DNA of 64,000 nt. Origin: Pseudomonas brassicacearum (GTDB taxonomy: Bacteria; Pseudomonadota; Gammaproteobacteria; Pseudomonadales; Pseudomonadaceae). Shown here in pieces: positions 18,413 to 27,063 of the stretch (its first letter is position 1; each line of letters begins with the position of its first letter). The notes beneath the pieces are model-generated. The model ran no database searches. It was not told the origin of the DNA and saw only the letters and a program-made list of their open reading frames with translations. The stretch lies in contig NZ_MOBK01000001.1 of the NCBI RefSeq assembly GCF_003732265.1, positions 992,001 to 1,056,000 on the forward strand, read 5' to 3'. The position numbers and the translations under genes were made by a program.

Positions 18413-18413
18413 T
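18388..18413 (+). terminator. Terminator of prrF
   Basis: GACCCGGC and GCCGGGTC form an 8-bp GC stem around a short T-loop, followed by at least seven T residues. Confidence 0.88.
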
Positions 18414-18691
18414 GCCAGTTATTCTGGCTTTTACCTTCAGGCTAATGAAGTCTTTGGGTGCTGCAAATTCGATGGCGCGGATAATATCAAAAGCATATCG
18501 GTTGGCAAGAGAAGCCCGGCATCATTGGGCCAAACGAATGTAAAAATAGCACTTGAGAATCAATCGCACAGTCACTAAGCTGCGTCGGCGTCATGGAGGA
18601 CGCCCCCCCTCTGCACCCCGCAATTTCCCTCGGTTTCCCCCCTGCCTTGCGTGTAAAGTAGCCGCCATAAAATCATATTCAGGAACCGACT

Positions 18692-19843
18692 ATGACCGTG
18701 GCCAAATCTTCCTTCGACATCAGTGCAAACTTCGACAGCGGCAACATTGAAGTGCTGGATATCAGCAATCCGCTTCAAGCGCTGCTGGCCATCAAACCCG
18801 ACACCCGCAGCCCGCATTTTCAATGGTTCCACTTCAAGGCCAGCGGTCTGCACGTGGGTCAGGAGCATTGGTTCCGTCTGAACAACGCCAGCAAGTCCTC
18901 GTACAACAAAGCCTGGGACGGTTATCAGGCTGTTGCGTCGTACGACCACGTCAACTGGTTCCGCGTACCGACTATCTTTGAGGGCGACTGCCTGCGCTTC
19001 AGCCTCGAAGCCACCGCCACCCATGCCTGGTTTGCCTATTTCGAACCTTACAGCCGTGGCCGTCATGACTGGTTGATCGAACAGGCACTGACCAAGGCCG
19101 GCACCGAGCTGCTGGCCACTGGCAAGAGTGCTGAAGGGCGCGATATTCAGTTGCTGCGCAAAGGCACCGGTGCTGCAGGCCGGCGCAAGGTCTGGATGAT
19201 CGCTCAGCAACACCCTGGCGAACACATGGCCGAATGGTTCATGGAAGGCGTGATCGAGCGCCTGGAAAAACACGACGATCCAGTGTTGAACAAGCTGCTG
19301 GCCAGCGCCGACCTGTACCTGATACCGAACATGAACCCGGACGGCGCCTTCCACGGTCACTTGCGCACCAACGCCATGGGCCAGGACCTGAACCGTGCCT
19401 GGCAGAGCGCCAGTCAGGAGATCAGCCCGGAAGTGCTGTTCGCGCAACAGCAGATGGAAAAATATGGCGTCGACCTGTTCCTCGACATCCATGGCGATGA
19501 AGAAATCCCATACGTGTTCACCGCTGGTTGCGAAGGCAACCCGGGCTTTACGCCGCGCATCGAAAAACTCGAAGAGCATTTCCGCAGCCATCTGAAACAC
19601 CTGACCAAGGATTTCCAGACCAAGCACGGCTACACCCGTGACGAGCCGGGAAAAGCCAACATGACCCTGGCCTGCAACAGCGTCGGTCAGAAATTCGACT
19701 GCCTGTCGTTGACCCTGGAGATGCCGTTCAAGGACAACGACGATGCGCCGAATGCGCTGACAGGCTGGTCCGGCAAGCGCTCCAAGCAATTGGGCAAAGA
19801 CGTGCTGACCACCGTCGCCGACATGATCGACACCCTGCGCTGA
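18692..19843 (+). CDS. M14-family cytosolic-type zinc carboxypeptidase
   Basis: 383 aa without a signal peptide. Residues 1-130 form the beta-sandwich N-domain of cytosolic carboxypeptidases (FQWFHFKASGLHVGQEHWFRL, NKAWDGYQAVASYD). The zinc site is HPGEHMAEW (His and Glu ligands) and later DIHGDEEIPYVF (His). The catalytic Glu would lie in SLTLEMPFK. The substrate-binding Asn-Arg pair is DLNRAW. Bacterial CCP homologues trim C-terminal residues from peptides; eukaryotic ones remove tubulin glutamate. The bacterial substrate is unknown. AGGA ribosome site, no operon partner. Confidence 0.88.
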   Translation: MTVAKSSFDISANFDSGNIEVLDISNPLQALLAIKPDTRSPHFQWFHFKASGLHVGQEHWFRLNNASKSSYNKAWDGYQAVASYDHVNWFRVPTIFEGDCLRFSLEATATHAWFAYFEPYSRGRHDWLIEQALTKAGTELLATGKSAEGRDIQLLRKGTGAAGRRKVWMIAQQHPGEHMAEWFMEGVIERLEKHDDPVLNKLLASADLYLIPNMNPDGAFHGHLRTNAMGQDLNRAWQSASQEISPEVLFAQQQMEKYGVDLFLDIHGDEEIPYVFTAGCEGNPGFTPRIEKLEEHFRSHLKHLTKDFQTKHGYTRDEPGKANMTLACNSVGQKFDCLSLTLEMPFKDNDDAPNALTGWSGKRSKQLGKDVLTTVADMIDTLR

Positions 19844-19855
19844 TTATCCGGCTCA

Positions 19856-19890
19856 TGTAGCCGCTGGCGCAGCCTGCGCCAGCGGCTACA
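19856..19890. terminator. Hairpin between convergent genes
   Basis: TGTAGCCGCTGGCGCA pairs perfectly with TGCGCCAGCGGCTACA (16-bp stem, 3-base loop). It serves as a bidirectional terminator by position; the TGTAGC ends also resemble a small repeat family. Confidence 0.65.
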
Positions 19891-19895
19891 ACGGA

Positions 19896-20441
19896 TCAGC
19901 CGCGATCCTTGCCCCGCAACATGCTGTCCAGCACATCATCGCGCCGCACCCAACCGTGAAACAATGCCGCCGCCAAATGCAGCAGCACGGTCAAAAACAG
20001 CAGATACGCCAGATACCCATGGGCCTTGCGCAAAAACGCAAACACCTGCGCATTGGCCGGCAGGATCGATGGCAACTGGAACGAGTTGCTGAGCATCACC
20101 GGATCACCCGCCGCCGAAATCATTGCCCAACCGAGCAACGGCAAGACGAACATCAAGGCATACAGCAAGACATGCGAGGCCTTGGCCGCCAGCGCCTGCC
20201 AGCTCGGCAAATCGGCCGGCAACGGCGGTTGTTGCGTGGAAAAACGCACGAACAAACGCACGATCACCAGCAGCAGAATCGCAATGCCCAACGGCTTGTG
20301 CAGATGGATCAACCACTCATGGCGCTCGGACACCGAGGCCACCATCCCCGCGCCGATAAATAGCATCGCAATGATCATCAGCGCCATCAGCCAATGCAGC
20401 AGCCGCGCCAACGGCGCGAAATGGTTCGGTTGGGCGCTCAT
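19896..20441 (-). CDS. Cytochrome b561-type diheme membrane protein
   Basis: 181 aa with four predicted membrane helices. Candidate heme-ligand histidines are in FAPLARLLHWLMALMI, HEWLIHLHKPLG, and HGYLAYLLFLTVLLHLAAALFHGW. It passes electrons between quinol and a periplasmic partner. The ATG overlaps the catalase stop by 4 bp, so the periplasm-facing catalase-like enzyme is the natural partner, perhaps drawing electrons from the quinone pool. It belongs to the ECF-controlled transcript starting near 21575. Confidence 0.88.
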   Translation of the reverse strand: MSAQPNHFAPLARLLHWLMALMIIAMLFIGAGMVASVSERHEWLIHLHKPLGIAILLLVIVRLFVRFSTQQPPLPADLPSWQALAAKASHVLLYALMFVLPLLGWAMISAAGDPVMLSNSFQLPSILPANAQVFAFLRKAHGYLAYLLFLTVLLHLAAALFHGWVRRDDVLDSMLRGKDRG

Positions 20442-21532
20442 TGTTGAGCCTCCTGTTTAGCGGCGGGCAACTGACTGACTTCACTGGTGCGACGCAAGTA
20501 GGAACTGGCGTAACCGGCTGAACGCGCCGCGAGCAACGGGTCGTCGGAACCTTCGATGCCGCTGGGCAACACGAGCGGGTCGTAGTTGATGTCGCGGCAC
20601 TCGCCATTGAGTTGCGGCTGGGTGCGTTCAAGGACCAGCGTGCCGGCGTTCAGCACTTTGCGACCGTCGGGCCAGGCCTTGCTGGCGTCGTTGACCGGAT
20701 CCCCCGGGTTCGCCAGCGTAATCATCAACTGCCAACGCAACGGTCCGGCCGACAAGCGCTGAACCAGGTCTTTCTCAAGAAAATCACTGCCTTCAGGCGC
20801 TGTGGCGCCCGTCGCATCCTGTGCCACCGGCACCATGTTCCAACGCACCGCCTGGCGTTGGCCCGAGGCATTCACCAGGTAGAACGCGTTGACGCTGTTG
20901 TACGTCTCGGTCGCATAACTGGCCGACGGCTTGGCGGTTTTGATCCAGGCCAGGAACGGCGCCGTTTCCGGATGCGAACCGAAGAATGCCGGGACTGCCG
21001 CCGGGTCAGGTTTACCGGTGGCGGGAAGCGGCGACTGGGCTTGCTGCAATTGATAGAACGCTTCAGGCGTGCCCACCGGGAACACCGGCATGCTGTTCAT
21101 CCCGGTGCGCCACTGCTGTCCGTTGGCCTGGGTAAAGCGCAACGCCATGCTGCGAATCGGTACGGCGCTGTCAGGCGCGTAAGGATTGCCCGCTGGCAAC
21201 GCAAAACGTCCAACCACCGGGGTCTGGGCTTCGCTAAACACTTGGGCACTGGAATAGCTGCGTGCTTGGGCGGTGCTTTCGAAATGGCCGATCACGCACA
21301 CGCCTTTGGCATGATTGCGCCGGAAACCCGGGTGCACGCCGTTATTGGTTTCCAGCACGTTGATCAGTTTTTTCGGCGTCAGACGTTGTGGGTCAAAGGT
21401 GCCGTTGACGTAGGCAAAGGCACCGGCCAGCGCGGCGACCACCAGGGCAATGCCGGTCAGGCGTAACGTCAGGCTTGCGCCACTCAGCGGTGGCCGGGTG
21501 GGCCCGGTTGGCGGTGTTGAGCGATCAACCAT
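20438..21532 (-). CDS. Catalase-family peroxidase (SrpA-like), membrane-anchored
   Basis: 364 aa, shorter than the ~480-aa monofunctional catalases. Residues about 25-45 form one N-terminal membrane anchor, placing the heme domain in the periplasm. HPGFRRNHAKGVCVIG holds the distal His (RxxHAxG) and AARSAGYASSYLRR the proximal Tyr (RxxxY). Such minicatalases often prefer organic peroxides. Start MVDRSTPP at 21532 has GGAG at 7 bases; an upstream ATG at 21550 lacks support. The promoter is the ECF motif at 21575-21600. Coupled to cytochrome b561. Confidence 0.9.
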   Translation of the reverse strand: MVDRSTPPTGPTRPPLSGASLTLRLTGIALVVAALAGAFAYVNGTFDPQRLTPKKLINVLETNNGVHPGFRRNHAKGVCVIGHFESTAQARSYSSAQVFSEAQTPVVGRFALPAGNPYAPDSAVPIRSMALRFTQANGQQWRTGMNSMPVFPVGTPEAFYQLQQAQSPLPATGKPDPAAVPAFFGSHPETAPFLAWIKTAKPSASYATETYNSVNAFYLVNASGQRQAVRWNMVPVAQDATGATAPEGSDFLEKDLVQRLSAGPLRWQLMITLANPGDPVNDASKAWPDGRKVLNAGTLVLERTQPQLNGECRDINYDPLVLPSGIEGSDDPLLAARSAGYASSYLRRTSEVSQLPAAKQEAQQ

Positions 21533-21574
21533 GAAAGACTCCAGGGCCATCGGCCACAGGGGGAAGGAGCTATG

Positions 21575-21600
21575 AGACGAACGTCACGTAGGATTATTCC
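21575..21600 (-). promoter_or_regulatory. ECF-type promoter of the catalase/b561 operon
   Basis: On the minus strand GGAATAA-N14-CGTCT, 43 bp before the catalase start. The identical motif and spacing occur upstream of the ECF sigma gene (25588-25613), which marks both as targets of that sigma factor. Confidence 0.8.
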
Positions 21601-21654
21601 CCCTGAACTGTAGTTTCTTTCAAAGCGCCGCGAGCGACGAATACTCAAACCCCC

Positions 21655-22419
21655 TCACACGGGGTTAAAACACGCCTCACGCTTATCGAGAAAAGCCTGC
21701 ATGCCCTCTTTTTGTCCGGGGGTTGCAAACAACCCGTGGAACGCCCTTCTCTCGTACAGCAGACCTTCGCGTAATCCGTGCTCCAGTGCGCGATCAACCG
21801 CTTCGCGCGCGGCCATGGTGGCGGTTTTGGCGAAACCGGCGATGGTCTGCGCCGCCGCCATGGATTCTTCCAGCAGGTCGGCGGCGGCAATGACTCTCGA
21901 CACCAGCCCCGCCCTTTCGGCTTCCTGGGCAGACATCGCGCGACCGGTCAGGATCATGTCCATGGCTTTGGATTTTCCGATCAGGTGCGTGAGACGCTGG
22001 GTGGCGCCCATGCCGGGCATTACGCCCAGTTTGATTTCCGGTTGAGCAAATCGCGCCGTATCGGCAGCAAAGATCAAGTCGCACATCATCGCCAATTCGC
22101 AGCCGCCACCAAACGCATAACCGGCGACAGCGGCCAGCGTTGGCGTGCGTAACGCGGCAAAGGCTTCCCACCCGGCAAAATAATCCTCGTGGACCATGTC
22201 CAGATGGGACTTTTGGCTCATTTCCTTGATATCGGCACCGGCCACGAAAAACTCATCGGTACCGGTCAGGACGAAACACCCCACCCCGGGATCCCGATCC
22301 AATCGTTGCAGCGTGTCCAACAATTCGCGCATGACCTCATCGCTCAGGGCGTTTCGGGCTTGCGGGCGGTTGAGACGAATCAAGACGACTCGATCATGAC
22401 GTTCGATCAATGTGTGCAT
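21655..22419 (-). CDS. Enoyl-CoA hydratase
   Basis: 254 aa, crotonase fold. Both catalytic glutamates are present: [11 protein letters not shown] and [13 protein letters not shown], with oxyanion loop [13 protein letters not shown]. It hydrates trans-2-enoyl-CoA to 3-hydroxyacyl-CoA; a FadB1/PaaF-like enzyme. AGAGG ribosome site precedes MHTLIERHD. It follows the membrane oxidoreductase by 48 bp on the same strand, so the three genes 25391-21655 may form one transcript. Confidence 0.9.
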   Translation of the reverse strand: MHTLIERHDRVVLIRLNRPQARNALSDEVMRELLDTLQRLDRDPGVGCFVLTGTDEFFVAGADIKEMSQKSHLDMVHEDYFAGWEAFAALRTPTLAAVAGYAFGGGCELAMMCDLIFAADTARFAQPEIKLGVMPGMGATQRLTHLIGKSKAMDMILTGRAMSAQEAERAGLVSRVIAAADLLEESMAAAQTIAGFAKTATMAAREAVDRALEHGLREGLLYERRAFHGLFATPGQKEGMQAFLDKREACFNPV

Positions 22420-22467
22420 GGTGACCTCTTTGAAAAATAGTTGAAGGGTTAAAAGCCAGCGCTCACC

Positions 22468-23793
22468 TCAGGAATCCCAGATCGCGCCGTAGGCTGGAAT
22501 GCCGCGACTCTCCATTTCCTCGACCACTCGGCGAGTCAGTGTCTGGTTGGAAATGCAGATCACGACCTCTGCACCGGTCGCTTGAATCGCGTCATAGGCC
22601 AGTTGAACCAGGTCGGGTTTGCCAAGCACATCGGTGTCCCAGATCAAGGCATCGGGCTCGGCCTCAAGAATCTCCTCCACCAGTTCATCACCGTAGGTTT
22701 TGCGTGGGTTGCGGGTCGACCAGATCAAATGGATCGGCACCTGCCTGGCAAGCAGATGAGGCAGTACCGGGCCGATACCGCTTCCGGTTGCGACATACAC
22801 CACGGACTTGAACAGGGTTTCGATGTGCGCCACGCCGGCGGTGGTAATGCCTTTGACCCAGACGTGAGTCGGCATTTGCTCGATGAATTCGCCGGTCCAG
22901 TCCCCGGCCCGGGAAATGATCAGCCGAAAACCGGCCTGCCCCGGCGTGGGAATGTTGGCAAACGAATGCCACTCCATCAGCGGGTTGAGACTGATGGCGT
23001 TGGACGAACCGGCAAACGGCGTGACATGCCCGAACCGGGCAATGACGGCGTGGGATGAAGTCCTGAGTAACTGCACCGGCACTTTGCGCAAACGCAACCA
23101 TGGCAACGCAATGCTGAACGTCAGCACCACCAGCATCCAGAAGGGCACCGAGGTGGCCAGTACTTCTTGCAGCGGCGCTTGCGGGTTCTGATCACGGGCA
23201 AACAAAAGGGTCGAGACCCAAAACAATACGAGTGCCGTCCAGCCACCGAAGCGGTGAGTTCGCTCGAAGCCATTGTGGAAACGGGACCGTACCCAGGGAT
23301 GCGCCATGGTCGCCACCAGCAGCAACACCCCCAGCAACGCAGCATTCACCCAAAGCAGCGTTGTCGAAACGCCGCCCTTGCCGCCAATCCAATGCCATCC
23401 CATTGAGCCCAGCAATGCGACGAACCAACCAATGGCGGCCAGGGCTCCGCCACTGTGCAGGCCACCCAAGTGATAGACCTTGGCCAATGAGCGACGAATC
23501 GTCAGCGGCCAATGGGTAGGGGCCCGGGTGGCCAGCCAGAACAACAGATTGATGACGTATTGCTGGCGAATCAAAATCGCCAACGACAGATTCGCCACAA
23601 CCAGTCCCGCCAGCGTTTCCAGGGCCACACCGGAGGATGTCCACCATTGCCCGGCGTTCAACCCGTGCGCCAGCGCGCCACCATTGAGTACCAGAACCAG
23701 TGCCACAAGACGGTTGTAATGGGAAAACCACGGCAGCGTTCCAAGGCGTCGCCACAGCGCACGCTTGGCGGGTAAACCGCTGGCGGCGCTCAT
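22468..23793 (-). CDS. Membrane FAD/NAD(P) oxidoreductase (TmpL C-terminal-half-like)
   Basis: 441 aa. The N-terminal ~215 residues hold about six hydrophobic helices (first LVALVLVLNGGALAHGLNAG, last WTALVLFWVSTLLFA) with no obvious paired heme histidines beyond YHLGGLHSGG and THRFGG. The C-terminal ~200 residues are FNR-like: EWHSFANIP is the flavin loop, VVYVATGSGIGPVLPHLL the NAD(P) glycine loop and the protein ends YGAIWDS. The layout matches the membrane and redox half of the fungal protein TmpL. The start overlaps the adenylation gene stop by 4 bp, so the pair is translationally coupled. Substrate unknown. Confidence 0.75.
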   Translation of the reverse strand: MSAASGLPAKRALWRRLGTLPWFSHYNRLVALVLVLNGGALAHGLNAGQWWTSSGVALETLAGLVVANLSLAILIRQQYVINLLFWLATRAPTHWPLTIRRSLAKVYHLGGLHSGGALAAIGWFVALLGSMGWHWIGGKGGVSTTLLWVNAALLGVLLLVATMAHPWVRSRFHNGFERTHRFGGWTALVLFWVSTLLFARDQNPQAPLQEVLATSVPFWMLVVLTFSIALPWLRLRKVPVQLLRTSSHAVIARFGHVTPFAGSSNAISLNPLMEWHSFANIPTPGQAGFRLIISRAGDWTGEFIEQMPTHVWVKGITTAGVAHIETLFKSVVYVATGSGIGPVLPHLLARQVPIHLIWSTRNPRKTYGDELVEEILEAEPDALIWDTDVLGKPDLVQLAYDAIQATGAEVVICISNQTLTRRVVEEMESRGIPAYGAIWDS

Positions 23794-25391
23794 GCGTTCA
23801 CCCTCGGTACAGCGTTGGCATCCAGGTTGGCCTGTTGCGCCTGGGCCAGCAGCAGCCGCTTGTCGACTTTACCCCGTGAAGTCAGGGGAATGTGGGCCAC
23901 AGCGATGATCAACGAAGGGACGCAATAGTAGGCGAGGCGTGCCTCGCAACGACGTCGCGCGGCCTCGATGTCGGTGGACGCAGGGCTGACGAAGGCCACC
24001 AGATGTCGACTGTCGAGTTTCAGCGTAACCGCTCGCTCGCAGGCGTCGCATGACTCCAGCACCGCCGACACACTATCGAGTTCAACCCGAAAACCCCTCA
24101 CCTTGACCTGATCGTCGACGCGGCCCAAGTGTTCGAGCTCGCCCTCCGCCGTCCAGCGCCCCAGGTCGCGAGTACGGAACATCATCCGGTCCTGACCAAG
24201 AAACGGATCGGGCCGATAACGTTCGGCGGTGAGCGCAGTATTCCCCAGGTAACCCGCCGTTACGCACTCCCCGCCCGCCCACATCTCCCCTTGCACCCCA
24301 ATGGCACACGGTCGACCGTCTTCATCGAGTACATACACCGTGTTATTGGGCGTGGGTTTGCCGATGGTCAGGGACCTTCCGGTCCGATAACGCTGCATGG
24401 TGTTGACGATGGTGGTCTCGGTCGGGCCGCAGGCATTGTAAAAAGTGCAAAACGACGACCAGCGATCGGCCAGTAGCTGGGGACACGGCTCGCCGGCAAC
24501 GGCCACAACCTTGGCCTGTTGGCAACGCGCGGAATCCAGTGTGCCGAGAATTGACGGCGTGGCGATCAGCACGTCGCATTGCTCGGCGGTCTGAGCAATG
24601 TCTTTGCCCCGGATCATCAACGTCGCGCCATGGGCCAGGCAACCCAGAATCTCCCACGCGGCCATATCGAAGGCGATGTTCAGCATCTGCCCGACCTTGA
24701 GCCCAGGCTTCATGCCGAGGTTGCCCGGTTCCGTCAGCAGAATATTGCAGACATTGCGGTGGGTTACCCGAACGCCGTTGGGCTGCCCGGTGGTGCCGGA
24801 GGTGAACAACAAAAAGCACAGTTGATCCGGGGTCGTTGACGGCGTACCGGCCACGTTCACTTCGTCCGATGAGGTGGTCGGCACTGTCATGAACGCATCG
24901 AGGCAAATGCAGTGCTGCGCCGCTGTCAGGGGAATCTGCGACTCGAGGTTCGACAGCGTCAGCACAAGACGCGTGGCAGCAACCTCCATGATGTGGCGCA
25001 ATTGCGGTGCCGGGGTGATCCCCACGTGCTGGGGAATGTAGGCCGCGCCAGCCTTCAATACGGCCAACATGCCCACCAGCATGGGGATCGAGCGTTCCAC
25101 GAACAGTGCAACGTGATCACCGGGCTTGACGCCCTGGCTGATCAACACGGCAGCCAGGCGATTGGCCTGTCTGTTCAATTCGTTATAGGTGATGGACTCA
25201 CCTTGCCAAAGGGCCGCAACACCTTGCGAGTGGGTCACGGCTTGCGCTTCGATTGCGTGATGAATCGAGGAGAACGCTGGCGTGACCGTCGGCCCACGGC
25301 CCAATGTCTGCCAAAGGTCCTGATCAACAGCCGGCGTAGGCATCGGCGAATAGGCCAATGCGGGGTTGAGGGGGATTGCGTGCTCTTGCAT
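23790..25391 (-). CDS. Stand-alone NRPS-type adenylation protein (TmpL N-terminal-half-like)
   Basis: 533 aa comprising one ANL adenylation domain and nothing else. Core motifs: LLFTSGTTGQPNGV (A3), NIAFDMAAWEILG (A4, with the Asp that binds an alpha-amino group), YNACGPTETTI (A5), FRTRDLGRWTAEGELEHLGRVDDQVKVRGFRVEL across A7-A8 in pieces, and TSRGKVDKR (A10 Lys). No carrier-protein or condensation domain follows. It is coupled by a 4-bp overlap to the membrane oxidoreductase. The start MQEHAIPLN is chosen because a longer frame begins with TTG and no ribosome site. Confidence 0.82.
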   Translation of the reverse strand: MQEHAIPLNPALAYSPMPTPAVDQDLWQTLGRGPTVTPAFSSIHHAIEAQAVTHSQGVAALWQGESITYNELNRQANRLAAVLISQGVKPGDHVALFVERSIPMLVGMLAVLKAGAAYIPQHVGITPAPQLRHIMEVAATRLVLTLSNLESQIPLTAAQHCICLDAFMTVPTTSSDEVNVAGTPSTTPDQLCFLLFTSGTTGQPNGVRVTHRNVCNILLTEPGNLGMKPGLKVGQMLNIAFDMAAWEILGCLAHGATLMIRGKDIAQTAEQCDVLIATPSILGTLDSARCQQAKVVAVAGEPCPQLLADRWSSFCTFYNACGPTETTIVNTMQRYRTGRSLTIGKPTPNNTVYVLDEDGRPCAIGVQGEMWAGGECVTAGYLGNTALTAERYRPDPFLGQDRMMFRTRDLGRWTAEGELEHLGRVDDQVKVRGFRVELDSVSAVLESCDACERAVTLKLDSRHLVAFVSPASTDIEAARRRCEARLAYYCVPSLIIAVAHIPLTSRGKVDKRLLLAQAQQANLDANAVPRVNA

Positions 25392-25587
25392 GTCAAAAAT
25401 CTCATCGGGCTCAATGTTCAAGCTCAAGACCGGACAGTTGCGCCGAGCCGATGGACTGGCTGGACGCAATGCCGCTTGCGCTTGTTACGAGGCTTGAGCC
25501 ACGACGCTTGACGTCGTTACATGGACTGCAACCAATGAGGAAAAGTCCTACATAAAGTAGGCCGTGGGATTTTCTTTTACGGCAGAG

Positions 25588-25613
25588 GGAATAACCTGCC
25601 TTAGACGGCGTCT
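25588..25613 (+). promoter_or_regulatory. ECF-type autoregulated promoter of the sigma/anti-sigma operon
   Basis: GGAATAA-N14-CGTCT, 47 bp before the sigma factor ATG. It is identical in boxes and spacing to the motif before the catalase operon. Confidence 0.8.
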
Positions 25614-25659
25614 TCCTTGTCACTGCCGCCCTTCACTGACTCAGAACTCGCCCTTTCCC

Positions 25660-26166
25660 ATGAACGATATCGACGAACAACTCAGAGAAATCATTCCCAG
25701 GCTCCGGCGTTTCGCCGTATCGCTGACGCGCAATCCCAGCAGCGCCGACGATCTGGTGCAGTCGAGCCTGGAGCGAGCGCTGTCGAGTTGGGCGGACAAA
25801 CGCCCCGAAGGCGACTTGCGCGCCTGGCTGTTTTCGATACTGTACCGGCAGTTTCTGGATGCCCATCGCCGTTCCCGGCGCTATGCGCGGATGCTCGAAT
25901 TCTTTACCGGGCGTGACGACGCACAGCCATCGGTCGAACGCACGGTGATTGCTCAATCGACGTTGCAAGCCTTCGACCGGCTCAGCACCGAACAGCGCGC
26001 CTTGCTGCTCTGGGTGTCGGTGGAAGGTTTGAGTTATAAAGAGGTCGCCGAGATTCTCGACGTCCCCACCGGCACCGTGATGTCGCGCCTATCCCGCGCC
26101 CGCCAGGCCTTGCGCCAGCTCAGCGACGGCGAAATCACCAGCCCTTCTTTGCGGATACTCAAATGA
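25660..26166 (+). CDS. ECF sigma-70 factor
   Basis: 168 aa. Region 2 at residues about 8-75 (LRRFAVSLTRNPSSADDLVQ, SLERALSSW, LRAWLFSILYRQFLDAHRRSRR) and region 4 at about 105-155 (LSTEQRALLLWVSVEGLSY, KEVAEILDVPTGTVMSRLSRARQ). There is no long region 1 or 3, so it is an ECF factor. Its 3' end overlaps the anti-sigma start by 4 bp. Its predicted promoter is found upstream of itself and of the catalase/b561 operon, which suggests a peroxide or redox stress role. Confidence 0.92.
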   Translation: MNDIDEQLREIIPRLRRFAVSLTRNPSSADDLVQSSLERALSSWADKRPEGDLRAWLFSILYRQFLDAHRRSRRYARMLEFFTGRDDAQPSVERTVIAQSTLQAFDRLSTEQRALLLWVSVEGLSYKEVAEILDVPTGTVMSRLSRARQALRQLSDGEITSPSLRILK

Positions 26167-26915
26167 TCAGCATGCCCCCGAGCGAGCGTGACCTGCACGC
26201 CTACGTCGATCACCAACTCAGCGACGCCGACCGACGTCTGGTGGAAACGTATCTGGCCAGCAACCCGCAAATGGCGGCGCAAGTGCGCGCCTGGCAGCAC
26301 GACGCCCAACAATTGCGCGCGGCCATGAGCGGCGCCCTGCACGACACTGCCAACCCGGACCTCGACCCGGCGCTGATTCGCCAGCGCCTCAAACGCCAGT
26401 CACGCCGCCATCTGGCCAGCGCGGCGGTGCTGTTGATTGCCGTCAGCGTCGGTGGGTTGAGCGGCTGGCAAGCGCGCCAAATGACCCTGCCCAGTCCTCC
26501 GCTGCCGATGACCGATGCGCTGCAGGCTTATCGTCTGTTTGCTCAGCAAGGCATTCTGCCGGCGGACTACAAAGTCAGCGACGATGGCGACATGCAGGGC
26601 TGGCTCGACCGTTATTTCACCCGCGCCAATCGCCTGCCGGACCTGTCGAGTGCAGGCTTCAAACCGGTCAGCGGCCGTTTGCTCAGCACTGAGCAAGGGC
26701 CCGCGGCGATGGTGGTTTACGAGGATCAGGGCGGGCACAAGATCAGCTTCTACGTGCGCCCACCGGGCCCGAAAAACATATTCCTGCCGCGGGGCAGTCG
26801 CAGCGATGGCGAATTGCAGGCCGAATACTGGTCCGGCAGCGGTTACAACTACGCAATGGTCAGCCCGAGTGACACGCCGACGGCGCAGATGCTCAAGCAG
26901 ACGGAGCAGTTCTGA
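26163..26915 (+). CDS. Transmembrane anti-sigma factor
   Basis: 250 aa. An N-terminal cytoplasmic zinc-finger-less anti-sigma segment (SERDLHAYVDHQLSDADRRLVETYL) is followed by one membrane helix at about residues 80-97 (HLASAAVLLIAVSVGGLSGW) and a periplasmic domain of about 150 residues. No HxxxCxxC is present, so it is not a redox ZAS protein; signal sensing is probably periplasmic. Coupled to the ECF sigma by an ATGA overlap. Confidence 0.88.
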   Translation: MISMPPSERDLHAYVDHQLSDADRRLVETYLASNPQMAAQVRAWQHDAQQLRAAMSGALHDTANPDLDPALIRQRLKRQSRRHLASAAVLLIAVSVGGLSGWQARQMTLPSPPLPMTDALQAYRLFAQQGILPADYKVSDDGDMQGWLDRYFTRANRLPDLSSAGFKPVSGRLLSTEQGPAAMVVYEDQGGHKISFYVRPPGPKNIFLPRGSRSDGELQAEYWSGSGYNYAMVSPSDTPTAQMLKQTEQF

Positions 26916-26945
26916 CATTCCCTTGGGGGAGCGACACAGATCCAA

Positions 26946-27034
26946 TGTGGGAGCGGGCTTGCTCGCGAAGACGGCGTGTCAGTAGGTATAGATGTGTCTG
27001 ACACACCGCTTTCGCGAGCAAGCCCGCTCCCACA
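26946..27034. repeat. REPIN
   Basis: Arms TGTGGGAGCGGGCTTGCTCG and CGAGCAAGCCCGCTCCCACA inverted around a variable centre, between the anti-sigma gene and the convergent IclR gene. Confidence 0.9.
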
Positions 27035-27063
27035 GGGGTTCAGTGATCATTTCGAGAGTGTGT

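Noticed and set aside
21575..21600. LiuR-like ACGT repeats in the catalase promoter (ACGTCACGT)
   Set aside because: Spacing is wrong for the LiuR core ACGT-N2-ACGT; the bases belong to the N14 spacer of the ECF promoter.
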